Shown piece after piece: positions 37,401-48,985 of a stretch of DNA of 64,000 nucleotides. The DNA is from Epiperipatus broadwayi. Lineage: Eukaryota; Onychophora; Udeonychophora; Euonychophora; Peripatidae. The notes below the pieces were generated by a model. The model saw only the letters and a list, made by a program, of their open reading frames with translations, was not told the origin of the DNA and made no database searches. The stretch lies in NCBI GenBank assembly GCA_028023455.1, contig JAQFVV010000231.1, positions 310,001 through 374,000 on the forward strand, written 5' to 3'. Each line of letters begins with the position of its first letter. Within the stretch, counting starts at the first letter, position 1. The position numbers and the translations under genes are program-made.

Positions 37401-37769
37401 CACATGACAACTCAATAAAAAAGAAATTAGAAAATAGTACAATTTAACAAAAATATATTTGTAAGTAAAATATACTTCAATAAGAACAAAATATATTTCA
37501 TTTTAACTTTTTCCCTATTATCTCATTTTTAAATACATTAGTATGAATTTCCATGCTCATTAAGTTAAAGTAGTAGTCATTAGTTTAAAGAAGTCATGTG
37601 GAAAATACTGGTCCATGTGAAAATTACATGGCAGACTTAATCCCATCTTTAGAAATGTGTTTTAAAGAAATATAATGACATTAACTGCTATCAAAAAAAG
37701 AAAACAAACAATATATATATAAAAGTGGATAACTTTTTTGGTATTGCATATATATATAAAGAGTCTCAA

Positions 37770-38030
37770 AAGGCCTAGCTAGCACCTGCTCTGGCAATCA
37801 ATGTCTGCGACTTGAATTCAAACTATCGTAATTCATTAATCACATTAGATAAATAAGAAGAATTTCCTAATGTAAAGATAGAAAAATTGTCTGTCATTTC
37901 GATGATTTGGGGTTCAAACTATCTATAATTCATGTTTGGTTCTTGGCAAATAGTAAGACTTCGGGATGCAGAGGTAATACATTTGCCTTCTGTATGTATA
38001 ACTTAAAGTTCTAATATGTGTCAAATAAAA
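37770..38030 (+). repeat. tRNA-like low-grade repeats
   Basis: Three places pair an A-box-like word with a B-box-like word: GGCCTAGCTAGCACC with TTGAATTCAAAC (37785-37845), TGGGGTTCAAAC (near 37908), and GCAGAGGTAATACATTTGCC with AAAGTTCTAATATG (37977-38015). They look like old SINEs; none has a clear target duplication. Confidence 0.25.
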
Positions 38031-38557
38031 TTCTTTGCAAGATCTTAGAATTTTTCACCATTTTTGTGAGTCCATAGCCAATATCAGATAACCATCCTAC
38101 ATTGGTCAGTAAATGGATATTTTACTATATTCAATTAGACGGTAAAGGATGGAAAATTACTTGATCCTAACCATTTACAAGTTGATGAACTTGGTGAATA
38201 GTGTCTTCCCCTTCATTTCCATTTATTATCTGAGTGTTGCCTTTCCAAAAGACTTGATATTATATTGATTTATTTTAAGCATTGGTTGGAATCATGTGAT
38301 TTATATATGATAGTCAATTATCTATAAAAACTTATGGTTTAATATATACGTAAATACAAAATTTTCAGTAATTAGTTATTCATACATTATTGATTAGTAA
38401 ATTAATATCTGGCTATTGCAACCCTTTCCTCTGGCAAACCAATAGGGTCAAAAAAACAACAACAACCAAGAATGACAAAACAAAACAAGTAAAAAGATAC
38501 CTATATTATTAAAAATCTGTAAAGACAATCAAGACCAATTGAACACATATATAATAT

Positions 38558-38640
38558 GAACCTTATGGTTTAGTCATTAATGCACTGTTTAGCCGTATCC
38601 ACAAACTGAAGTTCAGATCTCGTTAGAATTTGCAAATATT
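38558..38640 (+). repeat. Possible tRNA-derived SINE remnant
   Basis: The sequence AACCTTATGGTTTAGTC, then a spacer, then GAAGTTCAGATCTCG. The order and the CCTTATGGTTTA word match the minus-strand element at 3927-4010, which suggests a second small SINE family. Confidence 0.35.
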
Positions 38641-38934
38641 TTCGCGGAAAGTAAAACATTGACAGACAAGGTTAAAATTTTTTTACCTAGCCAATTAACA
38701 GACCATCTATCTAGCCATTGATCAGCCAATAAGTATTTAGCTATTCTTAGAAAGTAAAATAAAATTGGATTCACCAACCATAAGTTTAATTTGATGTGTA
38801 ACGTAGACAGCCGTTTGGCCTGACAAGAAGATGCTTGGGGTTATTTTAGCAGCCAATACTGTTGAAGACAGGAATAAGCTTTCTTTTTGCAAATAGTATT
38901 TATGATTTATTTTTAAAGGCCATAAGATACGTTA

Positions 38935-39130
38935 ATTTTTTGAGATTTACTATTACAATGCTTGGATTTATAGTGTTTTTGATTTTTTGAGATTTACTAT
39001 TACAATGCTTAGATTTATAGCGTTTTTAATTTTTTGAGATTTGCTATCAATGCTTGGAATGCTTAGATTTATAGTGTTTTTAATTTTTTGAGATTTGCTA
39101 TCAATGCTTGGATTTATAGCATTTATGATT
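38935..39130. repeat. ~50-bp tandem repeat, four units
   Basis: Repeated TTTTTTGAGATTTRCTAT, CAATGCTTRGATTTATAG and YGTTTTTAAT-like words. Read backwards it gives a repetitive peptide (IDSKSQKIKN twice), which explains the open frame at 38968-39201. I do not call it a gene. Confidence 0.9.
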
Positions 39131-39328
39131 TTTTTAAAAAAGATTGATGTAGATAACGTGTATTCAAGATCTTTACCGCCTTTTTGGTCTCGTGATTCCA
39201 TTTCTATAAGTGAATGAAAATATAATTATTGCTTAAAATCTTTTCATCATTATTTTTTACCATTTTTAGCATTCAGATTTTATAAGTTATAATCTTTTGG
39301 CATATACGATTTTGTGTTTTAATATTTT

Positions 39329-39445
39329 AATCACGTGATTTTTTTTATTTATTAAAATTGCTATTTTTGTGTTTTAATATTTTAATCACGTGATTTTTTA
39401 ATGTAAATTAAGATTTTTATGTTTTACCATTTTAATCACGTGATT
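39329..39445. promoter_or_regulatory. Three tandem AATCACGTGATT palindromes
   Basis: Perfect 12-bp palindromes at 39329-39340, 39384-39395 and 39434-39445, each in a TTTT(A)NNATTTTAATCACGTGATT context, about 50-55 bp apart. CACGTG is the canonical E-box bound by bHLH-zip proteins. The array lies just upstream of a YY1-like site. No gene follows in the window, so a regulatory role is only inferred. Confidence 0.5.
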
Positions 39446-39484
39446 GACTAATATGAAAATTCCGATTTTTGTTTTTTTTTTCCC

Positions 39485-39580
39485 TACGAAAATGGCCATT
39501 TTGAGCGATGTCATTTATCGGTTGGATGTTTCAGCATGGTTTGGGTGGTTCTTGTAATTCAAAATGGCGGCCGTGAGCGC
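39485..39580 (+). promoter_or_regulatory. YY1-like AAAATGGCGGC and GC-richer island
   Basis: CAAAATGGCGGCCGTGAGCG at 39559-39578 contains AAAATGGCGGC, matching the YY1 core, and AAAATGGCCATTTTGAGCG lies about 70 bp upstream (39488 on). This is the only GC-rich patch for kilobases. It may be a promoter edge or part of a repeat. Confidence 0.35.
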
Positions 39581-39594
39581 ATACTAAATCAGCA

Positions 39595-39730
39595 CCTATA
39601 TATATATTAATCAATACATATATATATATTAACCAATATGTGTATATATATATTACCCAATATATATATATACAGTATATATATTAACTAATATATATAT
39701 TAACCAATATATAAATTAATCAATAATAAT
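39595..39730. repeat. TATATATTAACCAA minisatellite
   Basis: About seven degenerate units of (TA)n followed by TTAA(C/T)CAA. Confidence 0.9.
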
Positions 39731-40330
39731 CCAGTACTTGTCAAAAACAGCAAAATTAAAAGTTAATATTTTTTTTTTTTTAAATTAAAAAAAAAAAAAA
39801 TTACAAACGAAAGATTTTTGATAAAGTAGCCCACTATTACAAATTGAGTTGTCTCTTACCCCCACCCCCCGCCTTTTCCCATTGATTAGACATATATTTC
39901 AGACTTTCAAGTCTGATCTGCGGTTGAAAGGAAAGCAATAGAAAAGCTGTCATGTATAATATTTTGTGACAATGATAATTTTTTTTTTTTTTTTGAGGAA
40001 AAAAAAGAAGACATTTTTGATAACAAATCGAATTATTAGTTTTTTTTTAAACTTTTATGGATAAGTAATAAATTGATTGCGAACGTGACACATGACTGAT
40101 TTTATTCTTTTTTGGAACGTTTCAATATCTATTGTTTGTTGCTTTCAAAAATTTTGATTAGAAAAGTTTTTTTCATTAAGCAAAAACAACTACTCCCAGA
40201 GATTGAATTGAATGCTAAAAAATGTCCTTTAAAGAATCGAAAACAACAGTTTCATTCATACCTCATCTATTTTTATAATAAGAGTTTTAAATTACAAAAC
40301 AAAATGCTGTAAATCTAAATGACTATCTAT

Positions 40331-40640
40331 ATCATCATCATCAACCATTATCAATCCACTGCAGAATGAAGGTCTCTCCAAGTTCAATCCATCTTTTCCT
40401 ATCATTAGCTTCTCTTCTTGACACCACCCCTACACATTTTCTTATTTCATCCATCCATCTCACATGTGGTCTCTTTCTGGGTCTTTTACAATCTTTTGGA
40501 ATCCAGTTTAAAATTTCAATCGTCCATCTATTATCATCTCTTCTAGCAATATGTCCAGCCCAACTCCACTTCAGTCTTTTAATTTTTTCAATGAGATAAT
40601 CCTTCAAGCTACATGTAAATACTGAAATGGTATCTTCCAT
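40331..40640 (-). pseudogene. LINE C-terminal fragment, copy 3 (best preserved)
   Basis: An open minus-strand frame of 99 codons (40640-40341) gives the C-terminus of the same LINE as copies 1 and 2. From about residue 20 it shows KIKRLKWSWAGHIARRDDNR, then RPHVRWMDEIRKC, then RKRWIELGETFILQWIDNG and a stop. TGATGATGAT follows as the 3' tail. The first ~15 residues are not part of the family and mark the truncation point near 40600. RT and endonuclease domains are absent. Confidence 0.9.
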
Positions 40641-40649
40641 ATTTTGTTT

Positions 40650-41155
40650 ATATCAATATACATGTCATTTGAACATTGCTTGCAAACGTAGTATAAACTA
40701 ATTTACATTTGCTTTCTTGGTCTATAAAGATGGTAATGCCTAAATATAGTTTCCTTCCATACGGTTAATTCACAAGGGTTTTAAAAGGTGAAGTTTAATT
40801 AGCCATACAATTAAATATTTATTAAAACAAATATACAAATGCCTATTCATAATACATGTTATATACAATTGTTATATCTTCACCTAATACCGTTAACTTG
40901 ATGTAGCATTTAGTTAGTGTGAAACTATTAATTTTAAGGTCTTCAGGTGCCCTTCTTACCTATCACTTCCATCAGTACCATGGCAGCTTGCTACAGTTGG
41001 CACTTCCAGATGTTTTGTGACAGTTTGCTTCATGTGTAGGTATGGTGTCAGCTTATTTCTGACTTAGGTTTTAACAGATTCCAGTTCTAATGTGAACTTA
41101 TCTCACTGCTTTAACCATATAGAAACGACAACATGTCCATTGCCATTCAGATTGC
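40650..41155. other. No recognisable feature
   Basis: Unique-looking AT-rich sequence with a slightly GC-richer part at 40940-41130. No motif or long frame. Confidence 0.5.
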
Positions 41156-41159
41156 AAGG

Positions 41160-41415
41160 AAATGAAATCATATATCATGTGACTTAATTTAATAAGCTTG
41201 TATTACAAATGTCATATAATGAGTGTGCCAATAACTATTAACAAGCTTTTCAGAATATCACTATCCTCAGAGCCGGTATTTTAAATCTAATGCTTGAATA
41301 GCTTAGCACCTCTCTGATGAAAGCCAAAGGCATAAAACCGGTCTGGAGATAGGGATATTCTGAAAAGCTTGTTAAGAGCTATTGGCATGCTCATTATATA
41401 ACATATGTCATTCAG
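41160..41415. repeat. Foldback with CATGTGAC ends and a ribozyme-like core
   Basis: The left arm has ATATATCATGTGACTTAATT and AAGCTTTTCAGAATATC; the right arm has GATATTCTGAAAAGCTTGTT and CTCATTATATAACATATG. The apex contains the family A hammerhead-like motif at 41308-41352. Related to 8794-8945. Confidence 0.7.
41308..41352 (+). ncRNA. Hammerhead-like motif, family A copy in foldback
   Basis: CTGATGA (41314-41320), AAGCC-AAA-GGCAT, AAAA in place of GAAA (41334-41337), CCGGTC (GTC 41341-41343), TGGAGATA. Stem II GCC/GGC pairs. Only the G of GAAA differs in the core blocks. Stem I pairs over at most 4 bp with a bulge. Confidence 0.5.
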
Positions 41416-41820
41416 ATTTGACAGTAAATTGTTAACTCCCTTCCAATAGGATTGACTATTTATAGTCAGATCCCTTTCCATAAAGAAAATAATTGGATTC
41501 ACTGATTATTATCACCCATTTGCCTGTTACTCTTATTGGATATATTATCTAGTCAGATATCTACTGGTCTGTAGCAAAGAATGCTAAATCCAATCAAGAT
41601 AAGATGGAATCCGGACTACTCCATTAGTTGAAAATAAGTTGAAATATAACAATGCTGAAGGAGGCTATGTTACGCATCTGGTTGTAGTCTTAAGTTCAAC
41701 CCCAAATAATATCACACAAATAGAAAACTCTCCACGGAGTAGCACCACTCAGTGAAAACCAGAGTAATTAATGGATGCAAGAAAGTTTGGGCATAAAATT
41801 CCTATCTAGTGTCTACTCAT

Positions 41821-41870
41821 CCAATATCCCCAGAGTAGTTTGTAGCTTGTCACTTTCATCAGTGAGGAGC
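41821..41870 (-). ncRNA. Hammerhead-like motif, family A (strong stem I)
   Basis: On the minus strand: TCCTCA, CTGATGA (complement 41856-41862), AAGTGACAAGCTA, CAAA for GAAA, CTACTC, TGGGGA. TCCTCA and TGGGGA pair over all 6 bp (one T-G) as stem I. CTGATGA is intact; the first base of GAAA and the triplet are changed. Confidence 0.55.
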
Positions 41871-41978
41871 CTTGAATCTGACAACACTGTATCAAGATTT
41901 TAGGATCTAATACGACTCTTCAGCAGCCACCTTTTACCTTATTAGCAACTATAAAGCTTTAAGTCCAAGATGAAAACA

Positions 41979-42015
41979 ATAATGAAAGCCACACACTAGA
42001 AACTAGTCTGGCGAT
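41979..42015 (+). ncRNA. Hammerhead-like motif, family A (right arm)
   Basis: ATAATGA (41979-41985) for CTGATGA, AAGCCACACACTA, GAAA (41999-42002), CTAGTC (GTC 42006-42008), TGGCGAT. GAAA and GTC are intact; two bases of the first block are changed. Confidence 0.5.
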
Positions 42016-43060
42016 TTTAGATGAATAGGCACTAGATAGGGATTTTATGCACAAACTTTCCTACATCCACTGATTAATCTGGCTTGAACTGAGTAGCGCT
42101 ACTGTAGGAAAAGTTTTGCCTCTGTGTAAACGGATTGAATAAGCATAAAGAATGGTGATCATGTATGCTTAGTAGTCTGAACAATATCAATTGTCACATC
42201 TGCCCTCTCTATAAGAACAGAAAAATCAAGGTAAATTGGTCCATTTTAAGTTTGAAAAGCAATTTGACACAACAGAGTTGCAAAACAGCTGCAGAAAACA
42301 TTATGATTTCCAGTGTTTATATAGATGCATGTAAATAAAAAAAAAGAAATATGACTCTTAAATATCAGGACAGAATAAATGCTTCTTCAACAATCTGAAG
42401 ACAAAGAATAATAAAACATGTTAATCACCAAGTTTACTGTTATCGATACATCCCTATCTTTATTTTATCTTCACATAAAGAATAGTAGATCATTGTTTAC
42501 TAAACAATTTTGGAAAGATATATGGGTTAAGTTTCCTACACTGTGACAAATTTAATTGTTCTCCCTGGTGAACAGTTTGTAAGTTTTCACCTTTTAATTT
42601 TAGTGTTAAACTATTATTCTAAATCAGGACATAAGAAATTGAACCTAATTATAAATTTACATTTACAAACAAAATACACTCTAAAAAATAATATTTGAAC
42701 CTTGCAAATATTAAATAAAATAATATCATAGTCAAAACAAATAAAATTTTCATTACTGACAGTAGGGAAAAACAGATTAATTCTATATAATCAACAGTCA
42801 TTTTTTATTGGAATATATTCTTAAAACCTAAATAAAAAATTTCAATCTCTGATAAATCTATCAAATTATGCCTTAATATATATATATATAATTATCCAAA
42901 TATCTCAATATATCCTAAAAGAGTGCCACCGGTAATAACATATTAATGGTCAATTTAAAAAGGTGTAGTTATCAAATCACTATAATATAAAATAGCAATT
43001 CGTGTCAATTGTTAATACAGAGTTTAATATAAATATATAAAATAATAACAAATAATATTT

Positions 43061-43097
43061 CCAAGCACTTTCAACTCTTATGAGTCCTTATCAAGGC
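43061..43097 (-). ncRNA. Decayed hammerhead-like motif of the PLE
   Basis: On the minus strand: TTGATAA (complement 43088-43094) for CTGATGA, then GGACTC-ATAA-GAGTT, GAAA (complement 43069-43072), GTGCTTGG. GACTC/GAGTT makes a 5-bp stem II with one G-T. GAAA is intact; two bases of the first block are mutated. Hammerheads in this position are established for Penelope-like elements. Confidence 0.6.
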
Positions 43098-43225
43098 AGG
43101 GTAAAAAATTATATTTTCTCCTAGGTGATGAATTTAACATTTCATTGTATTGGCCAGAAACAACTAATCGGAAAGCTGGTTAATTTAGAATTCATAGCAC
43201 AAGATGAATTTTGTATAAGATATAA

Positions 43226-44068
43226 TTATTTAATCTTGCATTTTTTATCATGTGTTTCATGCATTAATATTGTAAAATCCTTTGAACTACATATATGACC
43301 TGTATTATTTTGGTGAACATAAAAAGCTGAATAAAATGTATCATCTTCTCTTGCTCTATTATAAGTATATTTATGTTGTTGAAGGCAATATTTAATATTT
43401 GTTTTGGTTTCTCCAACACATATTGTACTACAATTTATTTGTGGGCATCTAATAGAGTATACAACACTGCTTTTATCCTCCTTATTTATTATTTCCTTAG
43501 AATTATTTATTAACCTATTAAGGTTAGGTGGAGTTCTCCATGCTAATCGAAAATCTTGACTTAAAACTTTTATTATATTTTTATTAATATTGGGAATAAA
43601 AGCTAATGACATCCATGGTTTATTATTCATATTTATATGGTCACTATTATGACATTGTTTGTAATGCTTCAATACAGTAGATAATAGCATTTGTTTATTA
43701 TAACCCACTTGTATTAAATCTTGCATATAACATTTTATATTATCTTTCATAAACATTTCATTTGAACACAGTCATTGATTACATGTTAAAAAAGCTCTAA
43801 AACCAACTAATTTGTGTACTAAAGGAACATTAGATGTTGGATGAATGTAACCTCTATTATCTATATGTTTTACAACCATTTTATATACTAATTTATCATC
43901 TACCCTTGATATTTGCAAATCTAGGTATTTAATACTAGAATTGTCTTCTTTTTCTATTGTCCAAACTAAAGCATCCTGGTTCTGCAAACTATCAAAAATT
44001 TGCTTTATAGTGTCTGGTAGCCCATATATCAAAACATCATCCACATCTACAATATAATGTGTTCTCAT
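43226..44068 (-). pseudogene. PLE reverse transcriptase end + GIY-YIG endonuclease, one internal stop
   Basis: One minus-strand frame, 44068 to 43226, with a single in-frame TGA at about 43772-43774. The first part (about 98 aa) starts inside the RT with DVDDVLIYG (motif C, DD catalytic pair), then SIKYLDLQISRVDDKLVYK (thumb region). After the stop, about 176 aa: VVYSIRCPQINC and TICVGETKTNIK represent the GIY and YIG motifs (here VYSI and ICVG), followed by LQQHK where an Arg-containing helix is expected; the catalytic Arg appears lost. The C-terminal end has HICSSKDFTIL. The internal stop and missing N-terminus mean no function. Confidence 0.88.
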
Positions 44069-44724
44069 TTCTTACTAATATGGGATGCATATCAAATCAC
44101 TGTAATTTGCTTTGTTAATATTATTCTAGAATTTATTGCTTTCTATTTTAAAAATAAGATATACATTTAAAATAAATGTGTAATTATATATATTTTTAAT
44201 TTTTAATAATTATAATTATTATGCAAAAATAATCATGAATTTTAGCAAACTTTACAAAAAAGTCAATTTTTTAGTAATTCTAAAAATTTTCTCTAAGTAG
44301 TTTCACAAAGAACAAGAAATCCGATAGCAATAAAGGAGACAGCAAAGCATGCCTACAACTTTTGACATCACTGCATTTACAATGATTCTGATGTCTTTAT
44401 ATAATTTTTGGCATTAAAATATCAGAAGTATATGTGAATTTCCAGATTAAAAATAATGAAATATCTCAATAGGTGGCTCTACAAGCAAGTTGACACCAGA
44501 GCCTTTTTTTAAATTTCTTTATAAAAAGTCCTTCACATTGATAAAGCAAATTGTTAATTATGGTTAATTGAAAAAATACAAAGCCTGTTGAAAATAAAAA
44601 CAATTCACAGGTTTGAATCCCATTATTTAAACTACAGGTCCTAATTTTGGTGACTGTGAGGTAACATTGTATCATGAAGCATATATAAAGCAATGCTGGT
44701 GAACAGCCATTCTTTTTCTCACCA

Positions 44725-44900
44725 TTATTATGCCACCTAGGATAAAGCTTTGCTAATCAATAAATGTTAGATGATAACCCTTAATAAATCCCTATCCAGT
44801 GTCCTATAAAATATATCCAGGCTAGTTTCTAGTTTATGACTTTCTTCAGTGAGAAATTTTGGATCTGAGAGCAGAGTTACACTAGGTAGCAAAGAAGTGC
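44725..44900 (-). repeat. Family A partial copy with decayed ribozyme-like core
   Basis: It starts GCCACCTAGGATAAAGC and includes CCCTATCCAGTGTCC. On the minus strand the core reads CTGAAGA (complement 44843-44849), AAGTCATAAACTA, GAAA, CTAGCC, TGGATA. One base differs in CTGATGA and GTC is GCC. Confidence 0.6.
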
Positions 44901-44999
44901 TAAAAAAAAATTAGAACTATTGTGTAAGCATTATGTAAAATGGTATCAGATGATGCCTTAATGACCTTAAAATAATTACTTGATTTTCAATAAATGCTA

Positions 45000-47600
45000 G
45001 ACAGTGGCAGTTTCTTTTTCAATCTAACAATAAATTATTAAACAAACCCAAACACTAAAATAGAAATTTACTATACCAAAAATTCCTGATCAGTTTCTGT
45101 ATGTGTTTTTTGCATATATAAAAGCTATTAGGTTAAAAGTCAGTTATTTTATCTTGGAGAAGCTGAAAATCAGGTCCCAAAATGCATCAATTTGTCTAGT
45201 CTTTCTTATCTTTCTTAGTGTCAATAAACATCATGTATAGTGAGTTTTTCCTGTTTTAATCTTTCTTAGTGATTAAGTACTGTCTAGAATAGGTGGAATT
45301 AGCACCACACTGATGATAATGATCAGTTAAATCATCAATAGCCATTTGCCAATAAGTATATTTACTATAATTGTAGAAATAAGAGGAAAACAAGAATAAA
45401 AAAAACCAAATAAATAGTATCAGAGTCACAATTGCTATGTGCATAATTAATTCTCTTGCATTCTGATAATTTTTATTGTTCTACTGGGTGAGAGTTTTGG
45501 AAAATGCTCAACTTTTCTGCTCACACAAAATCTTTATTTTATAATTTCTTTTTTATTTAATTTTATAAACAAATAATATTCTAAAACATTACATTTAACC
45601 ATAATGATAATGTACTATAAATGTCATTACATATGTTTATGTAAACACTCTGAAAATGAACAATTTTTTTAAGTTTTTATTTAAAATATAAATAAACAGG
45701 TAGATTTAGGATACATCTGTCAAATTCTGCTTTAAAATCTAATATTTGCTTTATAACAATTACAATATTTGTAAATATTTTAACACCACATCATTTCTGA
45801 TAGATAATAATGTAATAGATAATATGGATTTTTTTCTTTGTATTATGTTCAAGTTTATAAACTTCTATTTCTAAAAATAAAATATAAATGAAAAAATCAA
45901 GTTTACATGTGTATTTCTTTTTACTTTAAATAATAAACAACCAATTAGTGTGTGAAAATAATCAAAAATATTTTATAAACAAGTAAAAAGTCATAGTTTG
46001 TTTAATACAAAATTTTTGCCTGAAAACTAGACCAGAAGTAAGAAAATGCTCTCTTGGGATTTTCTGCTATAGAACAATAGAGTAAATACTTGGATCTTAG
46101 CTTCAGTCCATGAGGTACTAACCTCTTCACAGTTTTTCCCAATTAAATCATCAAGAAAAGCATTATAGGATAGGAAAATCTATGTAATAACAAAATGGAG
46201 GTCATTATCACTTAAGATAATGTTAATACTATACTCTAGAGTTTCAAAACCACAATTTTTTTCTGAGAAAACACCCAATGACTCTCAACAAATATAAGAG
46301 TTATTAAGTTAAAATATGAAAGTTTGGTTTGACAAACAATCTCACTGCCATAGAAAGCATACAAAGATAATTAAATGTGAAAGATATTCTTGAAAGGTGG
46401 AAGAATAAACTTCTAAGTGAGAGAAAGAAATAAGATAAAATATGGTTAAAATAATATGCATTAAACGTAGTAATTCACTCTATTTTTGAGTCATATGTTA
46501 TAAATTTAACACAATAGTGCTATTATTAACTCAGATTGGTGTTTGGTTATTGGAGTCTTTCATTTTGTAATGAATATTGGATTTCTGAGCACACATTCAC
46601 TCACCACCTTTATTTTGAATAATCTGAAATAATAATCAGATATTTTTTTTATTAAAAAAAGCTCTAATATTTTTGAAATCAAATTGCTATGGAAGACTGA
46701 TACTAAACAAGCAGTTGTATATTTAATGGAAATGTGGAAGAAACTTTGATCGTTTAGAAATGCTGAGTATACAAAAATCATTTGTCATCCGAGGTGTTTC
46801 TTAATTTGCTATTTTCAACCAGGGTTTCCTCAAAAACAAATCCATTTTCACCTTTGTTTTTAATTAAATTCAAGATAAAATGTATTGTTGAATATAAGAA
46901 TAAATTTGTTTAGTCTTAGAAATGCCAAAAATAATAGATAGTTACCTAGCAACCTTAAAGCTAAACATATCTCTAGTTATTACTTGGAAATAGCCTAACC
47001 CTTTTTTTTTGGTTGCATCATATATATATAGTAGAAGAGGCCGGCCCCATTTACATTATAAAAATTACCTCAAAGACATGTAAAAAATACAAAATATAAC
47101 CTAAAGAGAAAATGACCAGTGATGAAATACTTTTTGTTACAATGAAGACTAGAATGACATTTTGAAGTGCACTTAACTACCTTTTTTATACAAAAGCACT
47201 TTAAAGAATACCACAAAGCACAACCACTCTGCTTTTGACTCATCCTTAACCATGTTTTTTTATTTGAATCATTTATATTTTGTTAAATCTAGTCCAAAAT
47301 AAAATTAATTGCAAAAGAGAAAGTGTTTAATGAAGCAAAAATATGACTTCCTTTCTTTTTTATCACTAATTTCAATAACCATTATTTCATTTATCTGTGA
47401 TTGGGGGAAAATATTAAATAAAAAAATAATAATTGAAAATTAATAAAAAAATGTAATTAATTTTTTTTTTAATTTTTATTCACTGGGCATATACAGCACT
47501 ACAATGCAACCATGTCTACATATATATGATAAAATCTACTCTCAAAAGTGTTAGAGCCTTTCCAACTCAATGGAAAAATAATAAAATGAAAGAATAAACA
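45000..47600. other. AT-rich DNA without recognisable features
   Basis: No domain, foldback, tRNA-like box pair or long frame that I can support. One GC patch, GGCCGGCCCC, is at about 47040-47047 after a short TA tract. Frames such as 46560-46781 are low-information. Confidence 0.5.
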
Positions 47601-47629
47601 TTATTTCTGAGAATATTTTATACTTTGCC

Positions 47630-48015
47630 AATTTTCCTTTTGGCATTTTATAGAATGCCTAAAAAAGTGTGATAATCTAAGCATATCATACATGGATATC
47701 CCACTTGTGATATTGTATAAAATGCCTAGGCATTCTATATAATGCCAAAAAAAAATTGACAAAGTGTAAAATACTCTCAGAAATAATGTTTTTAATGACG
47801 TGTGAATATCTAAGCATTTTATAATTGGACATCCCATTTGTGACATTGTATAAAATGCCTAGGCATTCTATACAATGCCAGTTTTCACATTTTTCTGGTA
47901 ACATATTAATTTAATGTTTTAAGAAAGTGTGAAAATCTAAGCATTTTGTATTTGGACATCCCACTTGCAACATTGTATAAAATGCCTAGGCATTCCATAT
48001 AATGCTGGCTTTCAC
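47630..48015. repeat. ~130-bp tandem array with AATGCCTAGGCATT palindromes
   Basis: The perfect palindrome AATGCCTAGGCATT occurs at 47721-47734, 47854-47867 and 47981-47994 (spacing 133 and 127 bp). Each unit also has GTGTGA(A/T)AATCTAAGCAT, a GGA(T/C)ATCCCA word and TTGTATAAAATGCC. Two-way symmetry around the palindrome (GCATTNTATANAATGC) could fold each unit into a hairpin. The overlapping minus-strand frames are products of the array. Confidence 0.88.
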
Positions 48016-48019
48016 ACTC

Positions 48020-48985
48020 TGCCATCAATATATTAATTTGATGTTTTTAATGGATTATATAGGTGAAAATATTTTATAAGTGGGGATTCCATTTTTTAAT
48101 GAAGTTATAATATGCAACCATAGTGTTTCAAGTGTAACAGCCAATCAAACAGGTTATCCCATGTGATAAAACTGACAGTACACTAGAAGCTACAATTTAA
48201 TAAAAAAATGGCTTTGATTTTGACAGTGTGCTACTATTTCTTTTAGCCTGCATAATCCATTTGATTAGTTGTGCTTAAAATACTGTGGCTAAAGATTTTA
48301 ACTTCATTTAAAAATAGTTACCTTTTATAAAATATTTCAATATTTAGTATTAAAAGTTCACAAGTATTTGTGTGAGTATTAGTAAGCAAGGACACAAATA
48401 AATTTTAATCAGATCAAAAGTAAACTGATTTTAGTTTCTTATATAAACTTCACTAATTAAATGAAATATGCATATAACATTCCAATGTAATCAACATAAC
48501 ATCATGTTATTATAATACACAATGTTATTACGAATGAATTCAATTCTTTTATGACCAATGCCAAATAAATGCTCTACAGAGGTTTTTCAGAATGTAGACA
48601 TTGGAATGTTGGCCATCTTTAAATTTTTGCTTTTACAGAGTTGAAAAGTTATTATTTTTCCACAATCACTTCAAGAGCCATCACAACTAGTGACCCAATT
48701 ATTATTATTCAATAAATATGTCACTAATCTTATCTAGAGAGTAAATGAGGAAAATATAACTGAAAATATGCCATTATACAGCAATTAGGTAGGCTGATCT
48801 GGGAAAGGGCAGAAATATCTTTGCCATACAATAGACAGCTTCATCTAGGATGAATTGTGCGAGTAAACTTTGATATCAGATTATTTACATCGTTTTGCAG
48901 ATTATAAATGAGTTATAAAAGTCATATCATGTATTATTTTGGTATTTGCAAAGAAACTAATATATATAAAAGACGTATTTTCTGG
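48020..48985. other. No recognisable feature
   Basis: AT-rich sequence with no motif that I can place. Confidence 0.5.

Larger units (their letters stand above)
41720..42165. repeat. Complete family A foldback (445 bp), two inverted ribozyme-like motifs
   Basis: The left arm starts CTCCACGGAGTAGCACCACT; the right arm ends with GCGCTACTGTAGGAAAAG and GGTGATCATG. Inner words CTATCTAGTGTCTACTCATC and GGCACTAGATAGGGATTTTA are mirror images. One hammerhead-like motif lies on each strand (41821-41870 minus, 41979-42015 plus). This is the most complete copy of family A. Confidence 0.75.
42987..44090 (-). mobile_element. Penelope-like element, 5'-truncated, with 16-bp target duplication
   Basis: A minus-strand insertion flanked by ATCAAATCACT(A/G)TAAT at 42971-42986 and 44091-44106, a target duplication with one mismatch. 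It holds the end of the RT domain and a GIY-YIG nuclease domain in one frame, then a non-coding 3' part with a decayed hammerhead-like motif (43061-43097). RT upstream of motif C is missing. Confidence 0.88.

Noticed and set aside
38968-39201. 77-codon minus-strand frame with repeated IDSKSQKIKN
   Set aside because: The peptide repeat simply reflects the 50-bp tandem DNA repeat.
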